Origin: Corythucha ciliata
Lineage: Eukaryota > Arthropoda > Insecta > Hemiptera > Tingidae
Reading direction: 5' to 3'
Assembly (NCBI GenBank): GCA_038030265.1
Contig: CM075937.1
Location: 42,946,198-43,010,197 of the forward strand
Length of the DNA: 64,000 bases
This document shows, in pieces, positions 32,840 to 44,101 of this stretch (position 1 is the first letter of the stretch; each line of letters begins with the position of its first letter). The translations under genes and the position numbers were made by a program. Below the pieces are notes generated by a model. It had not been told where the DNA came from, did not search any database, and saw only the letters and a list, made by a program, of their open reading frames with translations.

Positions 32840-33770
32840 TTACCCTGGGCGCGAATAGTCAGTTTAGCCATTTTTAGGTCGATAATAGTTCGTCAAACCA
32901 AGGCGCGAATTGTAGTTTGGTCATATTTGGCACGCGAATGGTCGATTTAACCATTTTCTGGGGACGGGGAATCGTGATCTATCAAGAATTTTCTGCGTTA
33001 AAAGCTGGAAAACGGCATGACAGACCATTCGGATCCTAAAATGACAAAACTGACGATTTATGACCTGAAAATATCATACTGACTATTCTCGCCCTAGAAA
33101 TATGGCCATACTGCTGACATTTTTAGCGCCATAAAAAATGGCCAAACCAGCCATCACGTCCTAAAATTGACAAAAATTATTCTGTACACAATTGTGGCGT
33201 ATATAAATAGTTAAACTGACAATATTCGCGCTTTGAAATGGCCTAAACAGATAGTTCCTGTCCTGAAAAAGGCAAAACGAAAATTAGCGCGTCAAAAATC
33301 GCCAAAATGAGCTTTCACAGCTTTAAAATGTCTTAATTTACTATATATGCCCTGAAAACAGCAAAATTGGCTATTGACGGCCAAAAAATGCATTCTCAAA
33401 TGCATTCAAAAAATGTCATTGTCGTACTGGTAATTCACGCTCTAATAATGGCCGAACTGATCATTTCTGTGCCCTACAGAGGCTACAGGTAGTGTTAATA
33501 GCAATTCGGACCAACAAAATTGCTCTCTGCACCAAAAAAATGGCCAAACACGTGTTCGCGCACCGAACGTGGGCCATCCCCACCGTATCCAACTGATCGG
33601 TTACACGCGCTAGCATAAGGACTGGATAAACTGTCTACTCTCACGCTGTACAATTGCTTGACTGGCTAGTCACACCAAACCGAAGCATTTGTGCCTTGAA
33701 AATAGCTGAACTGCAGACGATTCGGTCCCTAAAAACTTGCGCACGTTTCCAGGGACCACACAAATTTCCC
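32840..33770 (-). repeat. Family C array with orientation switch
   Basis: 32,840-32,960 still reads in the forward orientation (GCGAATAGTCAGTTTAGCCA). After about 33,000 the units are inverted (ACTGACTATTCTCGCCCTAG, AAATGGCCAAACCAGCC) up to 33,760. The 33,470-33,720 stretch has a diverged copy at 40,270-40,500. Confidence 0.75.
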
Positions 33771-33779
33771 CGGGAATGG

Positions 33780-34690
33780 TGGCCCCCTCAATTGACAGCC
33801 CTGAAGTACGAATGTTTTATTGTAAAATTTTAACCGCGGAACAGCCAAATTTATGATATTTCACAAATTCCTGCCATTTTTTTTTCAAGCCAAATTGGCT
33901 AATTATTGTGTAATTACAACCGCAAAATGCCAAACTCGCACGTTTTCTCAATTATGTTGGCCGAGCAGGCAAAAACCAAACTTTTGCAATTCGAGACAAC
34001 GGCCCGCCTGACGCGTTTCTATCAATTCCTTTTCACTAAACAGGGAAAAACTGAGATCCACGGTATTTTAGCCGTGAAATAGCTCAAGTCGTGTCGGTTT
34101 GACCGATTTTAACGCGGAACATAGCAATAAAAGACACACAGCACAGACCCCATCCACCAGCCACGCAACACAACAAAAATTGCGACTTTCTGGAATTTTA
34201 GCCATGAAATGTGTGTGGGAGGGGGAATTGCGGATTTTCTAAATTGCTTTCAGCTATCAGGCAAAATTCTGACACGTACGACAAAAGGTCCACTTCCCGG
34301 ATTTCACGCATTCAAAATTAAAATTTCCAGCGTGTTGGCTTATTTTAAATGAGGAATTTCGTGGGTCTGGCAATTTACATAATTTCGCTGGTTTAACCGA
34401 TTCTAAAAGTCAATTTGATGGATCTGGCTTCTTTGAAAATTAAGTTTCACGGAGTGGGCCCATCATGGGCTATCGTAGGGGCTCGATCATTAAATAAAAC
34501 AATTTCAAGGAGTTCGGGCCTTTCGAAAAACCCAATTTCGCGGGTCTGCCTCCTTGTGAGGTTGGCGGAAGAAAAAATAATACCCAAACGCTCTTCAATT
34601 AGGTGGGAAGTTAGGCAACTTAACGCACAACAGATCAGTCGTGATGTCAATTGCCTAGCCTGCCTTCCTCGAAAATCACTGGAGTAAAAC
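33780..34690. repeat. Mixed diverged repeat units (B and D-like)
   Basis: Units such as AACCGCAAAATGCCAAACTC, TTTTAGCCGTGAAATAGC and CCAATTTCGCGGGTCTG recur irregularly. The last third (34,280-34,600) matches family D best. No gene. Confidence 0.45.
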
Positions 34691-37390
34691 TGCGTTCCGG
34701 GCGCAACTGTGATAATTGTTAATTCTGCTTATTTGTGCCTTTAATTGTTCATTATTGCTGCTGTAATTGCAATCGTTCTTTAGGTCCTCTATTATAAAAT
34801 TCGAGATTATTGCAATACCTGCAGGCAATCCATTATTCATGGAAATGGAATGGGTTCCCCTAAAACGTCGTAATTATTCGAATTAACCACCATTAAACAA
34901 AACAAAAAGAAATTTTCTTACTATAAATTGGGAGGGGGTGAACTAGTATTAATTAAAAGAGGTGATTGAAGAAAAACACAAATCATAGTGTGAAGAGGAA
35001 AGGGTGTCGCCATTGTGGTCTAAAGATTGAGGTCAACCTTTTACTCCCCAACTTCGCTGCAATAGCCGCGAACGGGGGTGGTCTGGAGTGGCAGGAAAAT
35101 AAAGTGATCGCTGGACGAGGTGTGGAGAGGGGAGAAGTGTGTGAGATGGGAGTGAGTGCGCGTTAAAAGGAAGGTTTCGCCCCCCCCCCCTCAACACCAC
35201 AGACTCTCCATCCGCCTCTCAACTTCGTACAGAGCTCATAAAAATGACAAAAACAACTCGGATGGTGTTAAATAATAAAAAAATGTAAAGGTGCCATTCC
35301 CTGAAACTTACATTGGTGTCCTGGAAGTGGTCAAACTGACTGGCGGAGAGTTTTTTTTTATCGATGATTCAGCCGCTGCACCAGGCCCATGAACCACACT
35401 TCTTTTAAACCAACAACTACTTTCTTTCTTTTTTTATCAAAACTCGTAGTACTCCCTCTTTAAATCGCGCACTTGAACACTCGCGAAAACGCGCTCTTAA
35501 AAACCATTTTTGTACCGTTCCGAAATGAAAAAAACAACAAAAAACGCACACCGCACTTGTATCCTTGAGATCACAAAATTTTCAAATGCTTATTACTTAA
35601 AATCAACGATTTCGGGACGACTCTCGGTTGATCAGCTGCTCCTTGCGTGTAGCGATTGCAATGTGAGCAGGACGATCATGCTCTGGTGTAAAATAAAAAG
35701 ATGCTGAGAGATTTTTTTCAAGTTCACTCCACTCGGAGCGCTATATCTCTTTTTTAAGCCGTTTTCTTTCTGAAAAAAAATGAAATAAAATAACGGCGTT
35801 AATTCAAAATTATTACTGAATTTCTTGGTTGCTTTTGGTGCAGTAATAGCATAGTAAATACTAGGAATATTGATACTCACTCAGCTAAACACGAATTGTA
35901 GGTTGTTTGTGCTACAGAGATGCCTCTCAACACGATTGAACGCACAAAACAATACACGGGTTTCACGCTATTTTTCGCGAAGCCAGAAAAAACTTATCAC
36001 AGCAGATAATTCACCGATCACAACCGTTGAGAGTGCTGACGAGTTTTCCGTAAGAAAGCGCGAACGCGACACGCGTTGAATTCACCGAAGTAAACTGTAA
36101 GAGCATGCGTTATAATTTCGAGTAATTGAAATTTATTTTCGGGAGGGGAAAAAATGCCGTCCCCCTTACAAATTTAAAAATAAATAAATAAGTAACTGAA
36201 TTTCGCGAATTTTTCCCCCACGGTGGTTTTAGTGTGATCAGTACGATGGTCTAAAACGAACTGAAGGGGTTGTCTAGCCTCTCAAACAGGGCCCTCTCCC
36301 ACTATTTTACTCTCCCTTTAGAGCTCGCAGATCAATAGCATGCAACTACTCGCTGTAATTAAACATATATCCGTCCCTAAATCAAGAACTTGACTAGCTT
36401 AGCAGAAACACTGTGAGAAAAAGAGTGAGCTTGGTAAGTGATATTTGTGGTGATTCCTAGAGTATTAGGTATCTAATAAAAAAAAAAAAAAAAACTAGAC
36501 CGAGAAACACAAATAAGAGTGACGGAACCAACACCCTCCCTTAGATCACCACCCTCACACATTGTTCAAAGCAAAACTTATTTTTCGCCTCTAACGTGGG
36601 TAGTATAACGAGCACTTGAGTTTCCAGCGTCGATTCGCGACATTCTTGCTTCTGATTGACGACCCACACTCCCCCCTCCTATCTTTCTGAATCGTGAAGG
36701 AAAGAGGCTCGCCCGCTTTGTTTAAAGAGATCGTTTAAATCACCTCATTGTTCCAAACACTAAAAATTGCGGTGCTTTTGATCTCGTGAGTTCAGTGAGT
36801 CAACTGTGCGACTTTTAACTCACAGTTGACTTAGTACTTAATTTTGGGTCAACTCTACGGACTTTTGTAACTTTCATGGTGCGGTGCAGGTGTATTTGTC
36901 TGAAAAATGATGTCGACTTGAAAAAACTTTTCAATTTTCTTGTTTATTGCGGAAATGGTGTGCCACTGCTGTTGGCAAGGAGACCCCCCCCCCCCAAGCG
37001 GGACTTTTCGAGAAACAGATATTAATGATGCAGTTATAATTTGAAAATCAATTAACAAATTCTGTCATTAATAACTGCAGAATTAGAGTAAAAGATGAAT
37101 CTACAGAATTTCGAAGGTCAAAGCCCACAAATCACCCCCAAAATAGTGCTTCGACGCCAGAAAACCAAAAGGCGCTCTTGCATCGCCCACTGAGTGCTAT
37201 CTCAAGTTGGGGAGAGGCGGATCATAAGATTTGCCGCCGGTAGGCACGAGAACTTGTGCCGCCCTTATATGGTGTGGAGGGGGGGGGTACATTTATATGT
37301 TCTTATTATTCATAAAAGCTTTTTTTTTATTCTTGCCTATCTATATTTCGGGAGAAAATCCCATAACGAGGCGTAATTCAGTGGCTATTG
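34691..37390. other. Long unassigned stretch
   Basis: About 2.7 kb without a supportable gene. Homopolymer runs lie at 35,181-35,190 (C), 36,480-36,495 (A) and 36,985-36,995 (C). A perfect 11-base inverted repeat, AGTCAACTGTG and CACAGTTGACT, lies at 36,798-36,831. 35,500-35,710 and 35,870-36,080 contain open frames of mixed composition with no domain I recognise. Confidence 0.35.
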
Positions 37391-37399
37391 TTTCAATAG

Positions 37400-37765
37400 G
37401 AAGCGACATTTTACGTGAAATCGATCTCAATAATGGCCACTTTTTAACAATTTTGGGCTTGATTGTCGCTTTTACTTGATTTTAGACTCAAAATTATAGC
37501 TTTTTTTGAATTTCGGTCATGAAATTTAATCGAGACGTCACAAATTACCGATTTTTTTTAATCGTAGAAAAGAGTCAGGGTTTTCTGTGATTTTAAGAAT
37601 TTTAGCTTAATTATACTCGGGAACCAGCTCTTTATCTCAATTTTAACTTTCTTTTCAATTTCAGCCTCAAATTTAACGCGTTTTTTCACTCCTATAGCCA
37701 TGAAATGGCTCTTTCATCTCAACTGTAGCCACGAAGTTGCCTCCGTGAACTGTGAATGGCGTTTT
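37400..37765 (-). repeat. Family A array, reverse orientation
   Basis: Units such as AACTCAATTTTAACTTTC and CCTATAGCCATGAAATGGCT recur. Diverged. Confidence 0.55.
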
Positions 37766-37828
37766 CCCGATTTTTGCCGCGAATTTTTGTCGAGCTAAGC
37801 TGCGAATTAGCGATTTGGCAAACAGGCT

Positions 37829-38113
37829 GTTGACAAACACGCACCTTTGGGTGCTTTGAAAACGACTGGTGAGAGTAAAAAGTCATTCCTCGCGACCAAT
37901 ACGTTACGAAACCGACAACGACGTCCAATAGTACTGCAAATAACGCCACCAGCGAGCTTTAAAAAATGTGAAATTTCGAGGCTCACTAGTTAGCCGGGGC
38001 TTTAATCGAAATTGGATGGCGGTGATGGTTTTCTTAGTTTATTGCAGGCGAAGAACCAATTTTTACACTTTCCAGCCGTTTTCAAGCAGCCCAAAGGTGT
38101 GTTTGCCAACAGC
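37829..38113. mobile_element. Palindromic (foldback) element of ~285 bp
   Basis: GCTGTTGACAAACACGCACC continuing TTTGGGTGCTTTGAAAACG pairs with the right arm, which on the other strand reads GCTGTTGGCAAACACACC continuing TTTGGGCTGCTTGAAAACG. Arms are about 80 bases. No coding capacity. A hAT-type insertion starts 70 bases further on. Confidence 0.65.
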
Positions 38114-38183
38114 TAGCTCTGCTGTGAGCCCCTGTCCCACGGAAAATTTCTTGCGATCTCAGAAGTGTCATCTCCTGGACCAT

Positions 38184-39296
38184 CAGTATGGTTCTCAACC
38201 TTTTCACGGTCACGCCCCCCTTGGACCATAAAAATTTGTTGCGCCAGCCCCCCCCCCACCGTTGCATTGTAGTGTTTTTTTTTAAAACAGACATGTTAAA
38301 AGTCCTGAAAACAGGAAAAGCTTCAAGGTCAAACCACGAAGGGACGTACCCGTTTTTGGCTACTTGCACACTTTTCAGAACATATAAAGGCAGCGGTCAC
38401 GTATCGAAAACTCTTAAGTGCAACGAAGAGCCTCCACGCCCGAGGACCACGGTTGACCGCCATGGAGTTAAGATAATTGACCGAACTGGCAAGGCCAAAC
38501 GATCATTTCTGGCCACTTTTTAGGGCAATGACAGCCCCCTGTTTATTTTGATCGGGACCTAACTACCAGAACCGTGAAGAGAATATTCGAGAGCAGGGAT
38601 AAAAAAAAAACTCAATCAGGCCCTACCATCTAGGTGAGTAGCTGACCTAAGGCACCATAAAACACGAGTACTGCAACACAAAAATCGACGCCATACTTGG
38701 TCCCTCATATGATTATAATTGTCGATCTCATTGACAAGTAGGATATTTTGATTTATTTCGACCGCATTCCGCGTTTGTTTGCTGTTACGATGACAATTTT
38801 TTCATTCATTATTATTGTGTTTACCCTAACGACTGAGGGACCAAATATGGCCCTGAAATCCGTGTTGCAGTACCTGTTTTTTAAAGGTTCTCTAGCTGAC
38901 CCAGTGCCATTCTCGCTTTTTTCTCGAAAGGCCTACATCAAACCAAAGTGAAGCTCACGAATCGCAGCCAAACTCAAAAACCACCAAGAAGGCCCCAACA
39001 CAGTACAACAATAACCTAACCAAAATGAAGGCCCAACCAAAGCCATGGTTCACAGCAAAGCTCCAACCACAGTAAAAGCTCCAAACTCAAAGAAGACCCA
39101 ACCATTGCAAATCTTCAACCACAGTTGAGCTCTCAGTAAAGCTTTCACTTTTTTTTCTTCCTTTTCTTGGCAAAAATGTGACGTTCCTGACGTTTCCTAT
39201 ATTTGTATGATTGGTCTCAAGCTTAAGGTCAAGGGGACAAGTTAACCCCCCGCCCCTGGACATCGCTTGCGCCCCCCAGGTTGAGAATCACCGTCC
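38184..39296. mobile_element. hAT-type non-autonomous element, 1,113 bp
   Basis: The left end CAGTATGGTTCTCAACCT and the right end, GGACGGTGATTCTCAACCT on the other strand, form terminal inverted repeats of the 'CAGTGGTTCTCAACC' type known from hAT (Charlie-like) elements. Flanks TGGACCAT (38,176-38,183) and TAGACCAT (39,297-39,304) are an 8-base target duplication with one mismatch. The interior has no transposase; its second half carries a family E array. Confidence 0.75.
38940..39150 (+). repeat. Family E array inside the hAT-type element
   Basis: Motifs GAAGGCCCCAACACAGT, AAAGCTCCAACCACAGT and AAAGCTCCAAACTCAAAG recur with 16-32 base spacing. Confidence 0.55.
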
Positions 39297-39379
39297 TAGA
39301 CCATAAAAAACGTCCTGCTCAGATGCCAAACTCGATCAAATGACCCGGATTTTTCATGCGATGGGCTCCCGGACTACAA

Positions 39380-40190
39380 TTATAGCCACAAATTTGCTTT
39401 TTAATTTTTATTTCAGCCGCAAATTAGCGATTGTTTTAAATGTAGCGGCGAATAAACGTGTGTCCTCAAATAACTCTATGAATTAACGTATTTTCGTAAT
39501 ATTTTTCTATCATTTTGTTCAAAAAATGGCAAATTTCGGAGAAAATGGTAGGTTTCTAGGTAAATGGGTGATTTTGACATAAATACCTAGGTAGCTGAAT
39601 TAAAGCAAAAAGTGACTGATTTTTCGGTGCAATCCGCTATCACCAAATGGTTTCTCAATTTCAGCCGCGGAATTGGCCAAAGCAGCTGCACTTAAACAAT
39701 TATATATCAATTTCCACCACTTACAATTAGAGTAAAATTACAAATTCTGACTTTTTCTGAATTTTAGCCACGATGATGCCTCCAAAACCCTCGAATAGGC
39801 TTTTTTTCTCAATTTTATCCGCAAATTAGTGTTATTTCTCAATTCTACAAGTGAACGAGCTTTTTTTCTCTCATCGTCAATGTCTGGCGCGAATGAGTGC
39901 TATTTCTCAGTTTTAGGTACAAACGTGTCCTCAAGAACAGCAAATTAGCAATCATTTTCAATTATGGCCTAGAAATTTCATCAATAAACCTCGAACCGGA
40001 GCTTTTTCTCTATTTCAGCTGCGAATCCGAGTGTTTTTCCTTAAATTCGCCCCGGTGAATTTCTCAATTTTAGCAAAGAATTAGCGTTTTTTCTTCATTG
40101 TTGTAATGAATTAACGCATTTTCTCAAAAACATTCATGAATTAATGCATGTTGTCCCCTCAATTTCAGCTGCAATGAGATTTTTTAGCTA
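39380..40190 (-). repeat. Family A array, reverse orientation
   Basis: Units such as TCTCAATTTCAGCCGCGG, AATTTTAGCAAAGAATTAGC and TTTATCCGCAAATTAGTG at about 30-base spacing over 800 bases. Confidence 0.75.
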
Positions 40191-40239
40191 CCTACATGAA
40201 TTATACATAATTCATACATACATATAGGCTATATACATG

Positions 40240-40705
40240 CTCTAAAAATAGATCATTTGCCCCCTACTGAGGCTCAGATGGTGTTAATGACGATTCGCGC
40301 TTTCAAAATGGCAATCTGCACCAAAAAGTGGTGAAACATGACTATTCGCGCCTTATGACGATCTACTGGCCTGTGGCCACTGTCATTTGTGCTCACCTTA
40401 TCAGACCCCCCTCCGCTTCCAAATACACGCGCCCTTAGCACTGGATAAACTGGCATACACTCACACTATAAAATTTCTAGGCTGGCCAATCACACTCCAA
40501 AAACGGCTAAACAGACCCTGCTTGAGAAATGACGAAACTTACCATTCGTATCTATAACCGCCAAACTGTGTCTTGCAGGGCTAAATTGAAGACGATTCGT
40601 GCCTCAAATATAGCCGAATTTATCATTTGCACCTCGCAGATGGCGTAACTGACGATTCAAGCCATTAAAATGCCTTATTATGTGACTTACTGCATCATTT
40701 ATGTC
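40240..40705 (-). repeat. Family C array, reverse orientation
   Basis: Units TGACGATTCGCGCTTTCAAA, CATGACTATTCGCGCCTTAT and ACTGACGATTCAAGCC match family C. Landmarks (GGTGTTAATGACGATTCG, ACTGGATAAACTG, GGCTGGCCAATCACAC) show that this block and 33,470-33,720 descend from one ancestor. Confidence 0.7.
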
Positions 40706-40724
40706 GTGAATGAGCTTTTCAAAC

Positions 40725-40980
40725 CCGGAACTACCCTTTCTCTCAATTTTATCCGAAGCTTGTTTTCTCAATTTTAGAAGCGAATTAGCTGACAGCCGTG
40801 AATTAACACATTGTGTTAAATATAGTCACGAATAATCTACGTTTTACCCTAAATTTTAACGGCTAACAAGAGCTTTTTCTTTATTTTAGCCGCGAATTAG
40901 CGCTTTTTTCCGGGTTTATTAGCGGTGAATTAGCGAATTTTTTTATTTTCTACCCAAGACTTGGCGATTTTCTTCCTTAT
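40725..40980 (-). repeat. Family A array, reverse orientation, last block before the switch
   Basis: Clear units TTTATTTTAGCCGCGAATTA and GCGCTTTTTTCCGGGTTTAT. The next array (41,160 onwards) has the opposite orientation. Confidence 0.7.
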
Positions 40981-40993
40981 ATTCCAATAACCG

Positions 40994-41017
40994 ATTGGAA
41001 CCGATGCCGGTTCCAAT
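40994..41017. repeat. Perfect 10-bp stem hairpin between opposed arrays
   Basis: ATTGGAACCG, loop ATGC, CGGTTCCAAT. It lies where the family A arrays change direction. Confidence 0.6.
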
Positions 41018-41159
41018 AAGGTGTAGCAGAACCTCTTAAAAAGAACCGAACCACACCTATGGAGGCCTCCCCCCCCCCCACAAATCACACTGAACCGCAT
41101 TGCCATCCCCCAGCTAGGCTGGGAAAATGGCGAGAGGTGATGGTGTGAAGAAAAACAAC

Positions 41160-43165
41160 AAAATTCACAGTTGAAATTGAGACAAATCTCTATATTAGTG
41201 GCCTCAAATTGGGGGAAAGCATGGCGGCGAAATGGAGAAAAATCACCAAGAGAAAGGGCAAATTCTCGGATAAAATGTAGAAGAAAAATCACTAATTCTC
41301 AGCTAAAATTAGGAAAAACGCTAATTCACGACTAAAATTTAGAAAAATGGCTAATTCACTGCTAAAATTGGAAGGAAATTGCTAATCGGTGTCTAAAACA
41401 GAAAAAAAAAACGCTAATTCATGGCTAAAATGGAGAAAAATCGCTGATTATCGGAAACACTACGAAAAACTCTAAGAAACAGCTAAAATTGACAAAAATC
41501 ACTAATTCACGGCTATAACGTTGAGACGTCGCTCAGCAGGCCCAGCTAAAATTGAAGAAAACGACAACTCATAGGGTTCTCGAGGCAACTTCGTGACTAA
41601 ACTTTGCTATTAACTAAAATTTTTGGTTTGAAAGCGTTGTTTCGCGGCTAACATTGAGAAAAAAGGGTCATTTTTCGATAAACTAAGAAAAAACGCTGAC
41701 TTAGTGCGGATAAAGAGTGTATAAAAACGCTAATAAACAGCTAAAATTGACAAAAATCACTAATTCACGGCTAAAATAAAGAAAAACGCCAATTCGCTGG
41801 TACAATAAAAAAAAAACGCTAATTCACAGCTAAAATTCAGAAAAACTCTAATAAACTGCTGAAATTGACAAAAAATCACGAATTCACGGCTAAAATTAAG
41901 GAAAATGCCAATTTGCGGCTAAAACAGATAAAAATTATAATTTGTGGCTAAAATTGAGAATAATCGCTAATTAACGGCTATAACATTGTGAAAAAGCAGC
42001 GATGAATCGCTCAGCAGGCTCCAATTCTTTGTTTCTCGAGGCAACTTCGAGACAAACTTTCACTACTAACCTTCTAAATAAAATGTTTGGTTTTAAACAT
42101 TGATTCAAGGATGATATTAAGAAAAAGGTCTTATTTGCCTCTAAAATTAAGAAAAATACACCGATTCTTATGGCAACCAGCACGGAAGGGTATCTGGAGG
42201 CAACTTCACTAGTAAAATAGAGAAAATGTTCTGGAGAAAGTTTCTTTAGGCCATTAATGCGCGGCTAAAATTGAGAAAGCGTGCAAGTGTGCTAATCTAG
42301 GGACAAGTACGTGGCAAAAAGTTCGTAAAAGTGCTAATATATGGGACTGAATAAGTGTAATAGCGATAATTAGTATGGCGAAAAGCGACAAAATCACGAA
42401 TTCGCGGATAAAAATTCAGAAAAGCGCGAAATCAAGGGCATAATTGAGAAAAATCGCTATTTTGAGGCAAATAAAATTCACTCAGAAGATTCATCGCTGC
42501 TAAAATTGAGTAAAGCTCTAATTCACGGCTGAAATTTAGAAAATATGATAATTCGCGTAGAGTTTGGACAAAAAACCCGTAATTCATAGCTGAAATGGAA
42601 AATTTGGCGTAAATTCGGCAAATGTTGTCAAAAACCACTCATTTGCAGCTAAAATGAAACGAAAAATCAATTAGGGAAAATTCGCTCTGATTCCCCGGGG
42701 CTAAAACTAAGTAAAAGCGGTGGTTCTCGCCCAAAGTTGAGAAATAATTCGCGACTATAACTGAGAAAACTCTTTTAATTTCCCGTCAAAAATTGAGATA
42801 AGCGCTCGTTTGCAGCTAAAATAGAGAAAAAGCGTAATTCGCGGCTAATAGGTGACAAATGGCACATATTCACAGCTTAAAATTGAAAACTTCAATTTTC
42901 AATGTTCGACATAAAGAAGTGCTGCTAATTCACGTCTAAAATGGAGTAGAAGCTGTAAATCGCGGCTAAAGTTAAGAAATTACTTACGGCTAAAATGATA
43001 AAAGCTCCATTCGTGCTAAAAACATATAGGGAAAGTACTGATTCGCGACAAAAATCGGGAAATAACGCCGATTGTACACATTCTGGCTACAACTGCGATA
43101 AATCACTGAATTTCCCGATTAAAATTGAAAAAAACGCCAATTCGCGGTTCTTACGGACAAGCTCG
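41160..43165 (+). repeat. Degenerate ~30-bp repeat array, family A (2 kb)
   Basis: The clearest units are GCTAATTCACGACTAAAATT, GCTAATTCATGGCTAAAATG and GCTAATTCACAGCTAAAATT, each followed by 9-11 A/G-rich bases, giving a spacing of 30-31. Higher-order landmarks recur: CGCTCAGCAGGC (41,529; 42,004), TCTCGAGGCAACTTCG (41,580; 42,036) and TCTGGAGGCAACTT (42,192). The same landmarks appear in the same order in the array at 46,830 onwards. Confidence 0.9.
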
Positions 43166-43234
43166 TACACCCCTTAGAGAGGTGAAGCGGCCGCTACACC
43201 TTGGATTCAGTGTCGGCGCTACTGGCTTCACACC
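43166..43234 (+). mobile_element. Terminus of the family A element (copy 1)
   Basis: CCCCTTAGAGAGGTGAAGCGG, CCGCTACACC and TCAGTGTCGGCGCTACTG end the array. A close copy ends the array at 51,838-51,891. On the other strand the end reads CAGTAGCGCCGACACT, beginning CAG like hAT termini. No opposite terminus was found. Confidence 0.55.
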
Positions 43235-43235
43235 T

Positions 43236-44101
43236 GCTAATTTCCTGCTATTTTCAATGTGCCAAAACATAATGACGCGAAAATAATTTCAGAAAATCTT
43301 CTTTCTTGCCTTTTCTGGGCGATCTCCTGTCAGGTTAATTTTAAATATAGTGTCTCCTATCAAAACCTTGGCCAATGAACTAAACCTCTGGTACTGCCTC
43401 CTGATATTTCAAAATTGTATAGTAGGTACACAAAGAAATTAGATAAATTTGCCGCCCCTGGAAATTTCCCCTTAATCCGTACCTGTTGGTGGGGGTTTAA
43501 AACGGGAAGGGCGGTTTCTCTCGACCGAGAAATGGATGGGTTGGTGACATAGTACGCACGTAGACACGTAGATTCGCGATTTTGAGATGAATCTAAAGAG
43601 CTAACGTGGATGGATTTTGTTTAAAAGGGAGAGAGCGAGAGTTGTGTCAAGAGATGATGGTAAATGGTTTGAGTGCACCCTTAGTGTCCTTCACACTCTT
43701 TTCCTACTGTCTAATTTACCCCGCCCACCATTCTTGCCACCAACCAATAGCTCATTTAATCGCTCTCTCACTCACTATCTCTCTCTCTACCCTTTAGCCT
43801 CCCTTCTCCCCTCACCTGCCGGTACTACCGGTGTTCCCCTACCTGAGAGGCCGACTCTTACAAAAGCACAGCCGCGGACGAAAAGCTAATGGCTGTACTA
43901 ATGGGAGTAAACATTTTACCCGTAAAGAATACACTGTTTAACCCCTTGCTTTGAACCCCACGAGCCGAGTGTCGACGTTTGAGTTGGTCGTGGCGACTTA
44001 AAAAAAAAAAAGATAAAAAAAAGATGAAGAAAACGTTGAAGGAAACGTTGATGAAGGAAACGTTGTTGTTGTTGTGAAAAAAACAAGTAACAGGGAAAAT
44101 C
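43236..44101. other. Unassigned stretch downstream of UPB1
   Basis: No gene is supported. (TC)n tract around 43,780-43,795, a GGTACTACCGGTG inversion at about 43,821, A-rich and GTT-rich microsatellites at 43,999-44,080, the last possibly part of the UPB1 3' untranslated region. Confidence 0.4.
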
